Part shown: in pieces, positions 32,374 through 40,898 of the stretch
Layout: each line of letters starts with the position of its first letter
Numbering within the stretch: position 1 is the first letter of the stretch
Assembly: GCF_965208925.1 (NCBI RefSeq)
Contig: NZ_OZ242364.1
Span: forward strand, 2,852,001-2,916,000
Source of the DNA: Poriferisodalis sp965208925
GTDB taxonomy: Bacteria; Actinomycetota; Acidimicrobiia; Acidimicrobiales; Poriferisodalaceae
Length of the DNA stretch: 64,000 nt
Direction of reading: 5' to 3'
The notes under the pieces: model-generated
What the model was told of the DNA's origin: nothing
The model's input: only the letters and a program-made list of their open reading frames with translations
The model's database searches: none
Made by a program: the position numbers and the translations under genes

Positions 32374-33324
32374 TCACTCTGTCGGGAATACTGACGGCTC
32401 GGCGCCGAAGCATGCCAGCGCCTCGGCGAAATCGTCCGGCATCGGGGCCCCAAAGCTCACATCGGCGCCGGTGACGGGGTGCTGGAAGGCGAGCCGGATC
32501 GCGTGCAGCAGCGGACGGCCGATGCCGAATGGATCCGGCACGCCGTAGGTCAGGTCGCCGAGCAACGGCAGCCCGATGCTGGCCAGATGCACCCGGATCT
32601 GGTGTGTCCGCCCTGTCTCGAGCCGGCAGCGGAGCAGCGAGGCCTCCCCAGGATGCACATAGGTCTCCACGACGCCGTAGTGCGTCCGGGCCTCGCGACC
32701 CTCGGATGTCACTGCCATGAGCGTGCGATGCGTCCGATCCCGGCCGATCGGCGCGTCGATCGTGCCCGTCGGCGAGGAAGGGTGTCCTCGTACGAGGGCG
32801 GCATAGGTTCTGCGAACCTGCCGCATCGAGAGCTGCTCGACGAGCACGTCATACGCCCGTGAACTGCGTGCGCAGACCAAGACGCCGCTGGTTCCGCGGT
32901 CGAGCCGGTGCACGATGCCGGGCCTGCCGGGCTGGCCCACTTCGGCCATTTCCGGGTACCGCTCGACCAGTGCGTCCGCGAGCGTGCCCGCGGAGTGCCC
33001 GCTGCCTGGATGGGTCACGACGCCGGCCGGCTTGTCCACGACCACGATGTCCGCATCGACGTGCAAGACATCGAAGGGGACGATCTCGCCGTGGTGTTCA
33101 CGGACGGTTGCGGAAGCCTGTGCGTCGACGATTACTACCGTCGCGCCCGCAGCGACCCGCACCGAACCGGCTCGAGCGGTCTGCCCGCCGATCCGGACAC
33201 ACCCCTGCGCCACCATCTTCGCGGTGTCTGATCGGGATCTCCCGGTCAACAGCGACAGCGCTCGGTCGATGCGTTCGCCGGACAGCGATTCTGGAATCTC
33301 GAAGTGTCCTGCCCGATCGCTCAC
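32374..33324 (-). CDS. RluA/RluD-family 23S rRNA pseudouridine synthase
   Basis: 316 residues. An N-terminal S4 RNA-binding domain (ERIDRALSLLTGRSRSDTAK) precedes the catalytic domain. The catalytic Asp lies in GIVHRLDRGTSGVLVCARS. GRTHQIRVHLASIGLPLLGD marks the RluD type. It would make pseudouridines in helix 69 of 23S rRNA. Start GTG 33324 overlaps the lspA stop (GTGA), an lspA-rluD pairing common in bacteria. Confidence 0.94.
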   Translation of the reverse strand: MSDRAGHFEIPESLSGERIDRALSLLTGRSRSDTAKMVAQGCVRIGGQTARAGSVRVAAGATVVIVDAQASATVREHHGEIVPFDVLHVDADIVVVDKPAGVVTHPGSGHSAGTLADALVERYPEMAEVGQPGRPGIVHRLDRGTSGVLVCARSSRAYDVLVEQLSMRQVRRTYAALVRGHPSSPTGTIDAPIGRDRTHRTLMAVTSEGREARTHYGVVETYVHPGEASLLRCRLETGRTHQIRVHLASIGLPLLGDLTYGVPDPFGIGRPLLHAIRLAFQHPVTGADVSFGAPMPDDFAEALACFGAEPSVFPTE

Positions 33325-33842
33325 GCAGACCCCTCCGGTGAGGCCCCGGTCCGACGCCGCTCGTTGCGATAGAGATCGATCAACACGACGACGAGCCCCA
33401 CCGTAATGAAGGCATCAGCCACGTTGAAGATCGGCCACCACTGGAGGTCGATGAAGTCCACGACCGCGCCACGTCCCCAGGCTGCGCCGCGAAAGACACG
33501 GTCAGTGAGGTTGCCCAGCGCTCCCCCGATGATCCCACCGAGACCGATGGAGGCCCATCGGCCGTGGACGCGACGTCGCCACAACCAGAGCAAGCCGACG
33601 ATCACGATGGCCACCAGCGCCAGCACCGGGCCGAGTTGCTGGCCCGCCGAGAAGGCGAAGCCGGTGTTGTGGACCAGCCGCAGGCGCAGCGTCCACACGA
33701 GATCGATGATGCGGTCGTCCAGAGCGGCGACGGCCCATGCCTTGGTGATCTGATCCAGGCAGAGAACTGCACCCGAAGCAGCAGCGATGCCGAGACTGCG
33801 CGTCACGCGGGTTTGCGGGGTTGACGGGCGGCTTGCGAACAC
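33321..33842 (-). CDS. lspA: Lipoprotein signal peptidase (signal peptidase II)
   Basis: 173 residues from GTG 33842; longer starts would run into the dksA-like gene. Four hydrophobic helices are seen. The two catalytic Asp residues lie in GALGNLTDRVFRG and WPIFNVADAFITVG, with VVDFIDLQWW between them. The N-terminus has LDQITKAWAV. It removes prolipoprotein signal peptides in the inner membrane. It overlaps rluD by four bases and lies 10 bases from the dksA-like gene. Confidence 0.94.
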   Translation of the reverse strand: MFASRPSTPQTRVTRSLGIAAASGAVLCLDQITKAWAVAALDDRIIDLVWTLRLRLVHNTGFAFSAGQQLGPVLALVAIVIVGLLWLWRRRVHGRWASIGLGGIIGGALGNLTDRVFRGAAWGRGAVVDFIDLQWWPIFNVADAFITVGLVVVLIDLYRNERRRTGASPEGSA

Positions 33843-33852
33843 CTCGTGCCGG

Positions 33853-34464
33853 TCAGGGCCGACGCCACGCCGGACCGCTGCTCTTGACCTCCACCCGCAT
33901 GGAAGCGTGCGGGATCGCTTCCAAGCGCTCCTTGGGGATCGGCTTGCCCGAAACGACGCAGATGCCATAGGTGCCGTCTTCGATGCGGGCGAGAGCTGCA
34001 TCGATCTCGGCGATCTCCTCACGCTCCCGCGCCGAGATCTGCAGAGCCCGATCGCGCTCGACGGCGATGGAATCTCCCTCGCCTGATTCCTCATCGAACT
34101 GAACATCACCCGGCTCGCGTTCGCTCACGAGCTGCTCAGCCTCGGCCTCGTACCGCTCGGCGTGCTCCGTGTAGCGACGGCGCTCAGCCAGCAGCGCCTG
34201 TCGCTGCTTTTCGAGAAACACCTCACCGAAGCGGGGCTTTGGAGCCTTGCGGCGGGGAGCGGCCTTCTTCGCAGATGTCTTCTTGGCTGCCCCAGCCTTC
34301 TTCGTTGCGGACTTCTTCGCAACAGCCTTCTTCGCGGGTGCCTTCTTGGCGGCGCCTGCCTTGTTAGCGGCGCTCTTGGCCTTCGAGGAGGTTGCCGGCC
34401 GCTTCCGTGCCGGCGCCTTCTTCGCGGCGGCTTTACGGGCGGAAGCCTTCTTCGCAGTGGCCAT
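33853..34464 (-). CDS. DksA/TraR-like protein with degenerate zinc site and histone-like Lys/Ala tail
   Basis: 203 residues. Residues 1-75 are Lys/Ala/Pro repeats (AAKKAPAKKA style) like histone H1 tails and likely bind nucleic acid. Residues 75-200 are a DksA/TraR fold with a long coiled coil rich in Glu (EKQRQALLAERRRYTEH and following). The usual four-Cys zinc finger is reduced to a single Cys in YGICVVSGKPIPKERLEAIP; the other three positions are Ser, Met and Val. An lspA-dksA-like-ileS order occurs in Streptomyces. A role in RNA polymerase regulation is inferred from the family. Confidence 0.88.
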   Translation of the reverse strand: MATAKKASARKAAAKKAPARKRPATSSKAKSAANKAGAAKKAPAKKAVAKKSATKKAGAAKKTSAKKAAPRRKAPKPRFGEVFLEKQRQALLAERRRYTEHAERYEAEAEQLVSEREPGDVQFDEESGEGDSIAVERDRALQISAREREEIAEIDAALARIEDGTYGICVVSGKPIPKERLEAIPHASMRVEVKSSGPAWRRP

Positions 34465-34605
34465 GGCTCCTCCCCACAGAAGCGACGCGGCAGTCTAGGT
34501 CGCCGATTTCGACTGCGTTCGGCAGTTCGCAACCCCGTTGATTTCCCTGCCTCAGGGGTACCCTCGCTGTCTCGTGGGCTGGCTCGTGGGCGGGTCCGCA
34601 TCCCG

Positions 34606-34629
34606 GAGGCGAAGCCGTGAGGCGAAGCC
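34606..34629. repeat. Short tandem repeat in the ileS leader
   Basis: GAGGCGAAGCC occurs at 34606-34616 and 34619-34629, a 13-base period. A 14-base match (GAGGCGAAGCCGTG) recurs at 42110-42123, next to the dispersed repeat in the dcw cluster. It lies in the 177-base gap between the dksA-like and ileS starts, and the ileS ribosome site AGGAGG follows immediately. Confidence 0.75.
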
Positions 34630-34641
34630 CAGGAGGCGCTG

Positions 34642-37600
34642 GTGAAGCGAGAGCCGACCGACACCGTGTACCCACGTGTGCCTGCGCAAGCAGACTTCCC
34701 GCAGATCGAGGAACGGATCCTTGCGCGTTGGCACGAACAAGGGACTTTTGAGAGGTCGATAGCGAACAGATCCGCGGACGATGAGTTCGTCTTCTACGAC
34801 GGTCCGCCCTTTGCGAACGGGTTGCCGCACCACGGCCACCTGCTGACTGGCTACGTCAAGGATGTGGTGCCTCGATACCAGACCATGCGTGGCCACCGCG
34901 TCAACCGGCGCTTCGGCTGGGACTGCCATGGGTTGCCTGCCGAAATGGAGACCGAACGCGAGCTCGGCGTGAGCGGGCGCGCAGCAATCACCGACTTCGG
35001 CATCGAACGCTTCAACGCCCAATGTCGTGACTCAGTGCTGCGGTACACGGCCGAATGGCGCAAGACCGTCACCCGCCAAGCACGATGGGTCGACTTCGAC
35101 GACGACTACAAGACGATGGACCTGCCCTACATGGAATCGGTCATGTGGGCGTTCAAGCAGCTCTGGGACCGCGGCCTCGTGTACCAGGCGTTCCGCGTCA
35201 TGCCCTATTCGTGGGGCGCCGAGACCCCGCTCTCCAATTTCGAGATCAGGCTCGACGACGCCACGAGACCTCGCCAGGATCCCGCCATCACGGTCTGGTT
35301 CGAACTCGCGGACACCGATGAGCCAGCCGGCGCAGGCAGCTCAGACAACACAGACGGTCCGCTGCGATTGCTCGCATGGACGACGACGCCGTGGACCCTG
35401 CCGTCCAATCTCGCGGTCGCCGTCGGCGGCGAGATCACCTATGCCGTGGTGCAATCGGAGGCGCTCGGCGCTGGCCGTTACGTCCTCGCGTCGGATTGTC
35501 TGGAGCGGTACGCAGCGGATCTCGAGCCGTACACCGTTGTGGGCACGATGACCGGCGCTGAACTCGCGGGCCGCCGCTACTCGCCGATGTTCGAGTTCTT
35601 CGCTCATCGAACCGAGGCGTTCCGGGTGCTCGCCGGCGATTTCGTGGACACTTCGGAAGGCACCGGCGTGGTCCACTTGGCACCCGGCTTCGGCGAGGAG
35701 GATCAGTCGCTCTGCGAAGTCCACGGCATCGAGATCGGCGATGCCGTGCCGGTGGATGACCGCGGTTGTTTCGCCCAGCCGGTCACGCCGTGGGCCGACC
35801 TCAACGTCTTCGAGGCGAACCCGAAGATCATCGCCGAGCTGAAACGACGCGACCTGGTGCTGCGCCACGACAGCTATGAGCACAACTACCCGCACTGCTG
35901 GCGCACCGACACGCCGATCATCTACAAGGCCATCAGCTCGTGGTACGTGAAGGTCACCGAGATCTCAGATCTCTTGGCCGAGACCAACCAGCAGATCAAC
36001 TGGGTGCCCGGCCATGTGCGCGACGGCCGGTTCGGCCAATGGCTGGCAGGTGCCCGCGACTGGTCCATCAGTCGCAACCGGTTCTGGGGCTCGCCGATCC
36101 CGATCTGGATGAGCGACGACCCCGACTGCCCGCGAATCGATGTCTACGGCAGTCTCGACGAGCTCGAAGCCGACTTCGGCGTGCGCCCGACGGATCTGCA
36201 CCGGCCCTTCATCGACGAGCTGACACGCCCGAATCCGGACGATCCCACGGGCCGCTCGACCATGCGACGCGTGCCCGAAGTGCTCGACTGCTGGTTCGAA
36301 TCGGGCTCGATGCCCTTCGCGCAGGTGCACTATCCGTTCGAGAACAAGGAGTGGTTCGAGAAGAACTTCCCCGCCGACTTCATCGTGGAGTACATCAACC
36401 AGACCCGCGGCTGGTTCTACACGCTCCACGTACTGGCAGGAGCGCTGTTCTCCCAGCCGGCGTTCCAGAATGTGATCTGCCATGGCGTGCTGCTCGCCGC
36501 CGACGGCAACAAGCTGTCCAAGCGGCTGCGGAACTACACCGAGCCCACTGACATCTTCGCCAATCAGGGTTCCGACGCGCTGCGGTGGTACCTCATGGCG
36601 ACGAACATTGTGCGGGGCGGCGATACGCGCATCTCCGACGGCGGCATCGACGAGGTCGCCCGGCAGGTGCTGATCCCGATCTGGAACTCCTACGCATTCT
36701 TCACGCTGTATGCGAATGCTGATGGCTACGAAGCCAAGGCACGAGCCGACTCCGCCCATGTGCTCGACCGTTACCTGCTGGCCAAGACCAGGGCCACGCT
36801 GCAGTCAGTCACGGCAAGTTTCGATGCCTACGACTTGCCGGGGGCTGCCGCCGAGCTGCAGTCATTCATCGACGCGCTGAACAACTGGTACATCCGCCGC
36901 AGCCGGACGCGTTTTTGGGGCGAGTTCACCCGAGTCCGGTCCGCTGAGGGCGGGACGGCCGGCGAACCCGACGCCTTCGACACGCTGTACACGGTGCTGA
37001 GAATCTTTGCGGCCATGGCGGCCCCGCTGCTGCCGATGATCACCGAGGAGATCTACAGCGGGCTGACCGGCGGCGAGAGCGTGCACCTGAGCGACTGGCC
37101 TGATCCCGAGCTGCTCCCGTTCGATCCTGATCTCGTCGAACGGATGGATGCGGTGCGAGCGGCGGCCTCGGCGGCCCTGCGAGTGCGCGAGGATGCCGGG
37201 TTGCGCGTCCGGTTGCCGCTCCGGAGCGTGACCGTGGCCGGCGTCGGCGCTGAGCTGCTCGAACCATTCGCCATGCTCCTGGCTGAGGAGATCAACGTAA
37301 GGGAGGTGAAGCTCTGTGACGAACTCGGCGACCTCGCGACCCATGTGCTGCGCCCGGATGGCTCGGTGCTGGGGCCGCGTTTGGGCGGCGCCGTCCAGGA
37401 CGTCTTCGTGGCCGCCCGAACGGGCGACTGGCGAGTCACTGCCGAGGGCGCGGTGGTCGCCGGAGGTCACGAGCTGCGCGACGGCGAGTACCAGCTCACC
37501 CTGCAACCCGCGGACCCGGCCACAACGTCGGTGCTGGAAGACCAACAACTGATCGTGACGCTGGACTCCACGGTCACGCCTGAATTGGAAGCCGAGGGTG

Positions 37601-37827
37601 CTGCCCGCGATCTGATCCGCCACATCCAGCAAGCTCGCAAAGAGCACGGCTTCGAGGTCACCGACCGCATCAATCTGACGATCCGCTGGAGCCCGCCGAA
37701 TCTGGATGCGATCCGCGAGCACGAGCCATTGGTAGAGGCCGCCGTGCTGGCCGAGGAGATCCGCTGGCTCGACGGCAGCGACGAGCCCGACCTCGATCTG
37801 GTGGTCTGCTCGCGCGCAGCCGTTTAA
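34642..37827 (+). CDS. ileS: Isoleucine--tRNA ligase (eukaryote-like type)
   Basis: 1061 residues. The HIGH-type motif is HHGH in PPFANGLPHHGHLLTGYVKD, and the KMSKS-type motif is KLSKR in ADGNKLSKRLRNYTEP. RFGWDCHGLPAEME and the SWYVKVTEISDLLAETNQQI segment are those of the long, eukaryote-like IleS2 class, which is often resistant to mupirocin. Editing and anticodon domains are present and complete in length. GTG 34642 is preceded by AGGAGG at 34631-34636. It overlaps the convergent acidic protein by four bases. Confidence 0.97.
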   Translation: MKREPTDTVYPRVPAQADFPQIEERILARWHEQGTFERSIANRSADDEFVFYDGPPFANGLPHHGHLLTGYVKDVVPRYQTMRGHRVNRRFGWDCHGLPAEMETERELGVSGRAAITDFGIERFNAQCRDSVLRYTAEWRKTVTRQARWVDFDDDYKTMDLPYMESVMWAFKQLWDRGLVYQAFRVMPYSWGAETPLSNFEIRLDDATRPRQDPAITVWFELADTDEPAGAGSSDNTDGPLRLLAWTTTPWTLPSNLAVAVGGEITYAVVQSEALGAGRYVLASDCLERYAADLEPYTVVGTMTGAELAGRRYSPMFEFFAHRTEAFRVLAGDFVDTSEGTGVVHLAPGFGEEDQSLCEVHGIEIGDAVPVDDRGCFAQPVTPWADLNVFEANPKIIAELKRRDLVLRHDSYEHNYPHCWRTDTPIIYKAISSWYVKVTEISDLLAETNQQINWVPGHVRDGRFGQWLAGARDWSISRNRFWGSPIPIWMSDDPDCPRIDVYGSLDELEADFGVRPTDLHRPFIDELTRPNPDDPTGRSTMRRVPEVLDCWFESGSMPFAQVHYPFENKEWFEKNFPADFIVEYINQTRGWFYTLHVLAGALFSQPAFQNVICHGVLLAADGNKLSKRLRNYTEPTDIFANQGSDALRWYLMATNIVRGGDTRISDGGIDEVARQVLIPIWNSYAFFTLYANADGYEAKARADSAHVLDRYLLAKTRATLQSVTASFDAYDLPGAAAELQSFIDALNNWYIRRSRTRFWGEFTRVRSAEGGTAGEPDAFDTLYTVLRIFAAMAAPLLPMITEEIYSGLTGGESVHLSDWPDPELLPFDPDLVERMDAVRAAASAALRVREDAGLRVRLPLRSVTVAGVGAELLEPFAMLLAEEINVREVKLCDELGDLATHVLRPDGSVLGPRLGGAVQDVFVAARTGDWRVTAEGAVVAGGHELRDGEYQLTLQPADPATTSVLEDQQLIVTLDSTVTPELEAEGAARDLIRHIQQARKEHGFEVTDRINLTIRWSPPNLDAIREHEPLVEAAVLAEEIRWLDGSDEPDLDLVVCSRAAV

Positions 37828-38528
37828 GCAGACAGGGGTTCTTTGCGGATCAGAGCATCCAGGAAGGGGTCATCGAGCTCGTCGAGCCGGAGCGGCGCTC
37901 GGTCCGTGTCGATGACATCACCGTCAACGTCGTCGGCGTCATCGACGCCGGTGTTGCTCTCCGACCCGGAGCGGATCGATTCGTACGCGGCGTCTGCGCG
38001 TTCGGCTGCGGCCAGCGGTGCAACGATCGACGGCATGGCCGCAGCGTCGGGCGCGGAGCGAACAGAGGCCGCGATTGGCTCTCGCTCAGGCAGCGCCTCC
38101 GTATCGCTCTCGGCGGTCGCGTCGGAGCCGATGTCGTCCTCGAACGGCGCGTCGCCGGTGCCGGGTTCAGCGACCTCGGTGACCTCAACGGTGTAACCGG
38201 CGTCGGTCAGCGTCCTCGATATCTCGGACCGCACGAGACCGGACAGTGCCTCGTTGAGGTCGTCGCTCGCGGTCTTGAACGCTTCGTCCAGAGCCTGACT
38301 GCCTGCCGCCTGCAGTGCAGCAAGTGCATCGGCAATCTGTGCCACCGTCTCGGGCGACAGCCGCACCTCCACCGGCTGTGATGGTGTGCCCGATTCCACG
38401 CTGCTCATGCGTTGGTCGATCTCGGACACCTGCGCAGCCAGCGTCGCGAGCTGCGCGCCGATGGTCTCGAGCAAGCCCTCGCCCTCGGTATCAGAGGGGT
38501 CGACGGGGGGGGAATCAGGGCTCGCCAT
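37824..38528 (-). CDS. Acidic protein of unknown function at the DivIVA position of the dcw cluster
   Basis: 234 residues, very acidic. Residues 20-50 form a coiled-coil-like helix (LETIGAQLATLAAQVSEIDQ), with a second helix near residues 65-110 (AALQAAGSQALDEAF and on). The second half is low complexity and ends with LDDPFLDALIRKEPLSA. No DivIVA signature is present at the N-terminus, although divIVA usually follows yggT in Actinobacteria. The function is unknown; the context suggests cell division or envelope growth. It overlaps ileS by four bases tail to tail. Confidence 0.75.
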   Translation of the reverse strand: MASPDSPPVDPSDTEGEGLLETIGAQLATLAAQVSEIDQRMSSVESGTPSQPVEVRLSPETVAQIADALAALQAAGSQALDEAFKTASDDLNEALSGLVRSEISRTLTDAGYTVEVTEVAEPGTGDAPFEDDIGSDATAESDTEALPEREPIAASVRSAPDAAAMPSIVAPLAAAERADAAYESIRSGSESNTGVDDADDVDGDVIDTDRAPLRLDELDDPFLDALIRKEPLSA

Positions 38529-38549
38529 GGCGCGGAATGTACCAGCGTC

Positions 38550-38804
38550 TCAGCATCCCAGCAGCATGCCCGCCACGAAGACCTGCAGTCCGATGATCAG
38601 CACGATCGGCGACAGGTCGAGCGCCACACGGCCCAGCCGCACCGCGGGGAGCGCCCGCCGCAATGGGCCCATGACGGGTTCAGTGATGCGTACCAGCCAC
38701 GTTCGCACCACCATGACCGGGCTCTCCGGAGCAAGCGGGATCCAGCTGAACAGCACACGCGCAAAGATGGCGAACACGTAGAGCGATATCAGCGTGCACA
38801 GCAT
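38550..38804 (-). CDS. YggT-family membrane protein
   Basis: 84 residues with two hydrophobic helices. The pattern FARVLFSWIPLAPES, then VVRTWLVRITEPVMGPLRRA, then LDLSPIVLIIGLQVF is the YggT signature. The function is not settled; it is typically found next to sepF in Gram-positive division clusters, and its membrane nature suggests a supporting role. It lies 36 bases from sepF. Confidence 0.92.
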   Translation of the reverse strand: MLCTLISLYVFAIFARVLFSWIPLAPESPVMVVRTWLVRITEPVMGPLRRALPAVRLGRVALDLSPIVLIIGLQVFVAGMLLGC

Positions 38805-38840
38805 CTCATCGCTCCGCTTGGGGGTCCGCGGTAGAGCGTC

Positions 38841-39353
38841 TCAGCGGCCGACGTCCTGCGCGGAGGCGTCCTGTGCGGCAACTGCATGATGCTCGTCATC
38901 GCTTACCACGACGTTTGCGGGCACGAGCATGTACACGGCGTTCGCGACCTTGCGCATCTCTCCATCACGGGCGTAGCACAGGCCGCTGGCGAAGTCGAGG
39001 AGCCGGCGTGCGGTATCGCGATCGAGCCCTTGGAGATTCAGGATGATCGGTTGATCGCGCTTGAAGCGGTCTCCGATCTGCTGTGCATCATCGAACATCC
39101 GGGGCATCAACACGAACGGCTGTGCTGTCGACGTGGCGACACGGCGCACGGCCGAGGTCGGCGCGGCGGGCGCGGTCTGGGGAGTCGTTGCCGCCGGTCG
39201 TTCAACAACGGTGACACCGCTCTGGCCGGTCTGGTCGGCGAATGCCTCAGCCGTGGGCATATCGCCAGGCATGGCGCGTTCTGGCGGCGGCGCATAGCTG
39301 TCATCGGGGCCCAGACCCAGATAGCTCATTGCCTGCTTCATGAACGATGCCAT
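38841..39353 (-). CDS. sepF: Cell division protein SepF
   Basis: 170 residues. The N-terminal amphipathic helix MASFMKQAMSYLGLGPDD anchors to membrane. A variable Ala/Pro-rich linker (residues 20-85) precedes the conserved core FVLMPRMFDDAQQIGDRFKR, with LNLQGLDRDTARRLLDFASG and KVANAVYMLVPANV. SepF anchors FtsZ to the membrane and replaces FtsA in organisms such as this one, where no ftsA is in the cluster. It lies 75 bases downstream of yggS. Confidence 0.95.
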   Translation of the reverse strand: MASFMKQAMSYLGLGPDDSYAPPPERAMPGDMPTAEAFADQTGQSGVTVVERPAATTPQTAPAAPTSAVRRVATSTAQPFVLMPRMFDDAQQIGDRFKRDQPIILNLQGLDRDTARRLLDFASGLCYARDGEMRKVANAVYMLVPANVVVSDDEHHAVAAQDASAQDVGR

Positions 39354-39428
39354 GCAGAACCTCGATAACGACAGTCCCGGTCGAGAAACTGTCTCGGTCG
39401 CACAGGGTACCGACTTGTCAAGTTGCGG

Positions 39429-40112
39429 TCAGGCACCCTGCGCTGAGCTGTTTCGGGGCGGGCGATTGCCGAAGAGGGCAGTCCCGATCCGCACCATGGT
39501 CGAACCGGCTCGGACCGCAGCCTCGAGATCTGCGCTCATTCCCATGCAGCGATGCTCGAGTTCGTGGCGATCCGCGAATCGGGCAACCTCCCTGAAGGCT
39601 CGTTCGATCTCAGACGGCGAACCCTGCGGGCCGATGGCCATGCAACCGGCCACATCGAGTCCTTCCTGACGGGAGGCTGCCACCAGCAACGAGGCCTCAT
39701 CCGGCGGGCAGCCGCCCTGTGTCGCACTGCCGCTCACGTCGAGCTGCACGAAGATGGCAGCACCGGGATCGTGGCGCGCTATCTCAGAGACCAGCCGCAT
39801 CCGGTCCACGCTCTGCCACACGTCCACCACTCCGGCTAGTTGCCGGATTTTGTTCGATTGCAGACGCCCGATGAAGTGGATCTCGAGGGCGGTCTTGGTC
39901 GCAGTGGCGATTTCGCTCCATTTTCCGTGCAGCTCCTGGGCGTAGTTCTCACCGATCATCGACAACCCAGCGTGAGCAGCGGACTCGATGGCCGAACTGT
40001 CGAATCCCTTGGTCACTGCCACGATGCCGACGTGAGCAACATCGCCGCCGGCATCAGCGATCCGATGCTTGATTCGCTCGATGCGTCGGCGGATCTCGTC
40101 GGCGTCCATCAT
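39429..40112 (-). CDS. PLP homeostasis protein (YggS/PLPBP family)
   Basis: 227 residues. The lysine that binds PLP lies in IVAVTKGFD. IGENYAQELHGKWSEI, IHFIGRLQSNKIRQL and LEHRCMGMSADLEAAVRAGS are the family's conserved stretches. It binds and buffers pyridoxal phosphate and has no known enzymatic reaction. Its start overlaps the yfiH stop by four bases. The pair yfiH-yggS is conserved in dcw clusters. Confidence 0.94.
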   Translation of the reverse strand: MMDADEIRRRIERIKHRIADAGGDVAHVGIVAVTKGFDSSAIESAAHAGLSMIGENYAQELHGKWSEIATATKTALEIHFIGRLQSNKIRQLAGVVDVWQSVDRMRLVSEIARHDPGAAIFVQLDVSGSATQGGCPPDEASLLVAASRQEGLDVAGCMAIGPQGSPSEIERAFREVARFADRHELEHRCMGMSADLEAAVRAGSTMVRIGTALFGNRPPRNSSAQGA

Positions 40113-40792
40113 CGATCGTGCGGGCCTTCCTGCTGAACCTCAAGGCACACCAGCAGAGCGGTCCGGCCCTGCTCGTCACGAGCTCGATGCGAAAAATAGC
40201 GCTCGTCGGCGGCAGTACAGCGGCCGATCTCGCTGTCGATGACGGCCCCGCTGCGTCGCAGCAGCAGCCGTGTGGCCTCGCCCAGGTCAAACGCAGGGGT
40301 GCCCCATTGCGTGGTGCTCGACACCGATGGCCCAAGTGTCCTGCTGGCTGAATCCAGCTGTTCGGCACCGAATTCGTAGTGCTGCGGGCAGATGTGAGGT
40401 CCGACGACGGCACGTAAGTCACGAATGCCTTGACGGCTGAGTTCGGCGACGGTTGCGGCGACGACGCCACCAAGCAGGCCTCGCCACCCCGCGTGCACCG
40501 CCGCGACCGCCCCTCGGCCGGCTGCATCGGTCCCGTACAGAGCAATCGGCACGCAATCAGCAGTTCGCACGGCCAGTGCGGCTCGTGGTGCCCACGTCCA
40601 CGCCGCGTCTGCGCTGACACCCTGATGCTCTCCTGGTCGTCCGACCTCGACGACTCGCGTGCCGTGGACTTGCCGCAGGACAGTCACATTGCCGGGGGCC
40701 GTGCCGTCCACCGGAGCGCAGTCGCCGTCGGAGCGCTCAGTGACCGAGATGCGTACCAGGCTGTTCCCGCAGCGGCGGCGCAGCGTCAGCAT
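40109..40792 (-). CDS. YfiH/multicopper polyphenol oxidase-like purine nucleosidase, short N-terminus
   Basis: 227 residues from ATG 40792; the frame is open to 41011, but that part lies within ftsZ. The metal and active-site motifs are VLRQVHGTRVVEV, VRTADCVPIALYG and AAVHAGWRGLLGG, with GPHICPQHYEFG. Typical members have a longer N-terminus with LNLG and GD motifs; these are absent or strongly changed here, so the start may be further upstream or the domain reduced. Known members act as purine nucleoside phosphorylases/adenosine deaminases. It lies 106 bases downstream of ftsZ. Confidence 0.85.
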   Translation of the reverse strand: MLTLRRRCGNSLVRISVTERSDGDCAPVDGTAPGNVTVLRQVHGTRVVEVGRPGEHQGVSADAAWTWAPRAALAVRTADCVPIALYGTDAAGRGAVAAVHAGWRGLLGGVVAATVAELSRQGIRDLRAVVGPHICPQHYEFGAEQLDSASRTLGPSVSSTTQWGTPAFDLGEATRLLLRRSGAVIDSEIGRCTAADERYFSHRARDEQGRTALLVCLEVQQEGPHDR

Positions 40793-40898
40793 TCGAAGCG
40801 TTTGCCAGCGCAGCGTGCCGAGCTGTACAGCCTCGTCGCGACGTCTCGATTGACGTCGATGTGCGGCAGTCTGGAGCAGTTGTGATGTGAGCCAGGCT

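Noticed and set aside
34465..34641. Possible T-box riboswitch ahead of ileS
   Set aside because: Actinobacterial ileS can have a translational T-box, but the conserved TGGTACCGCG-type antiterminator sequence is absent; only a short GGGGTACCC occurs.
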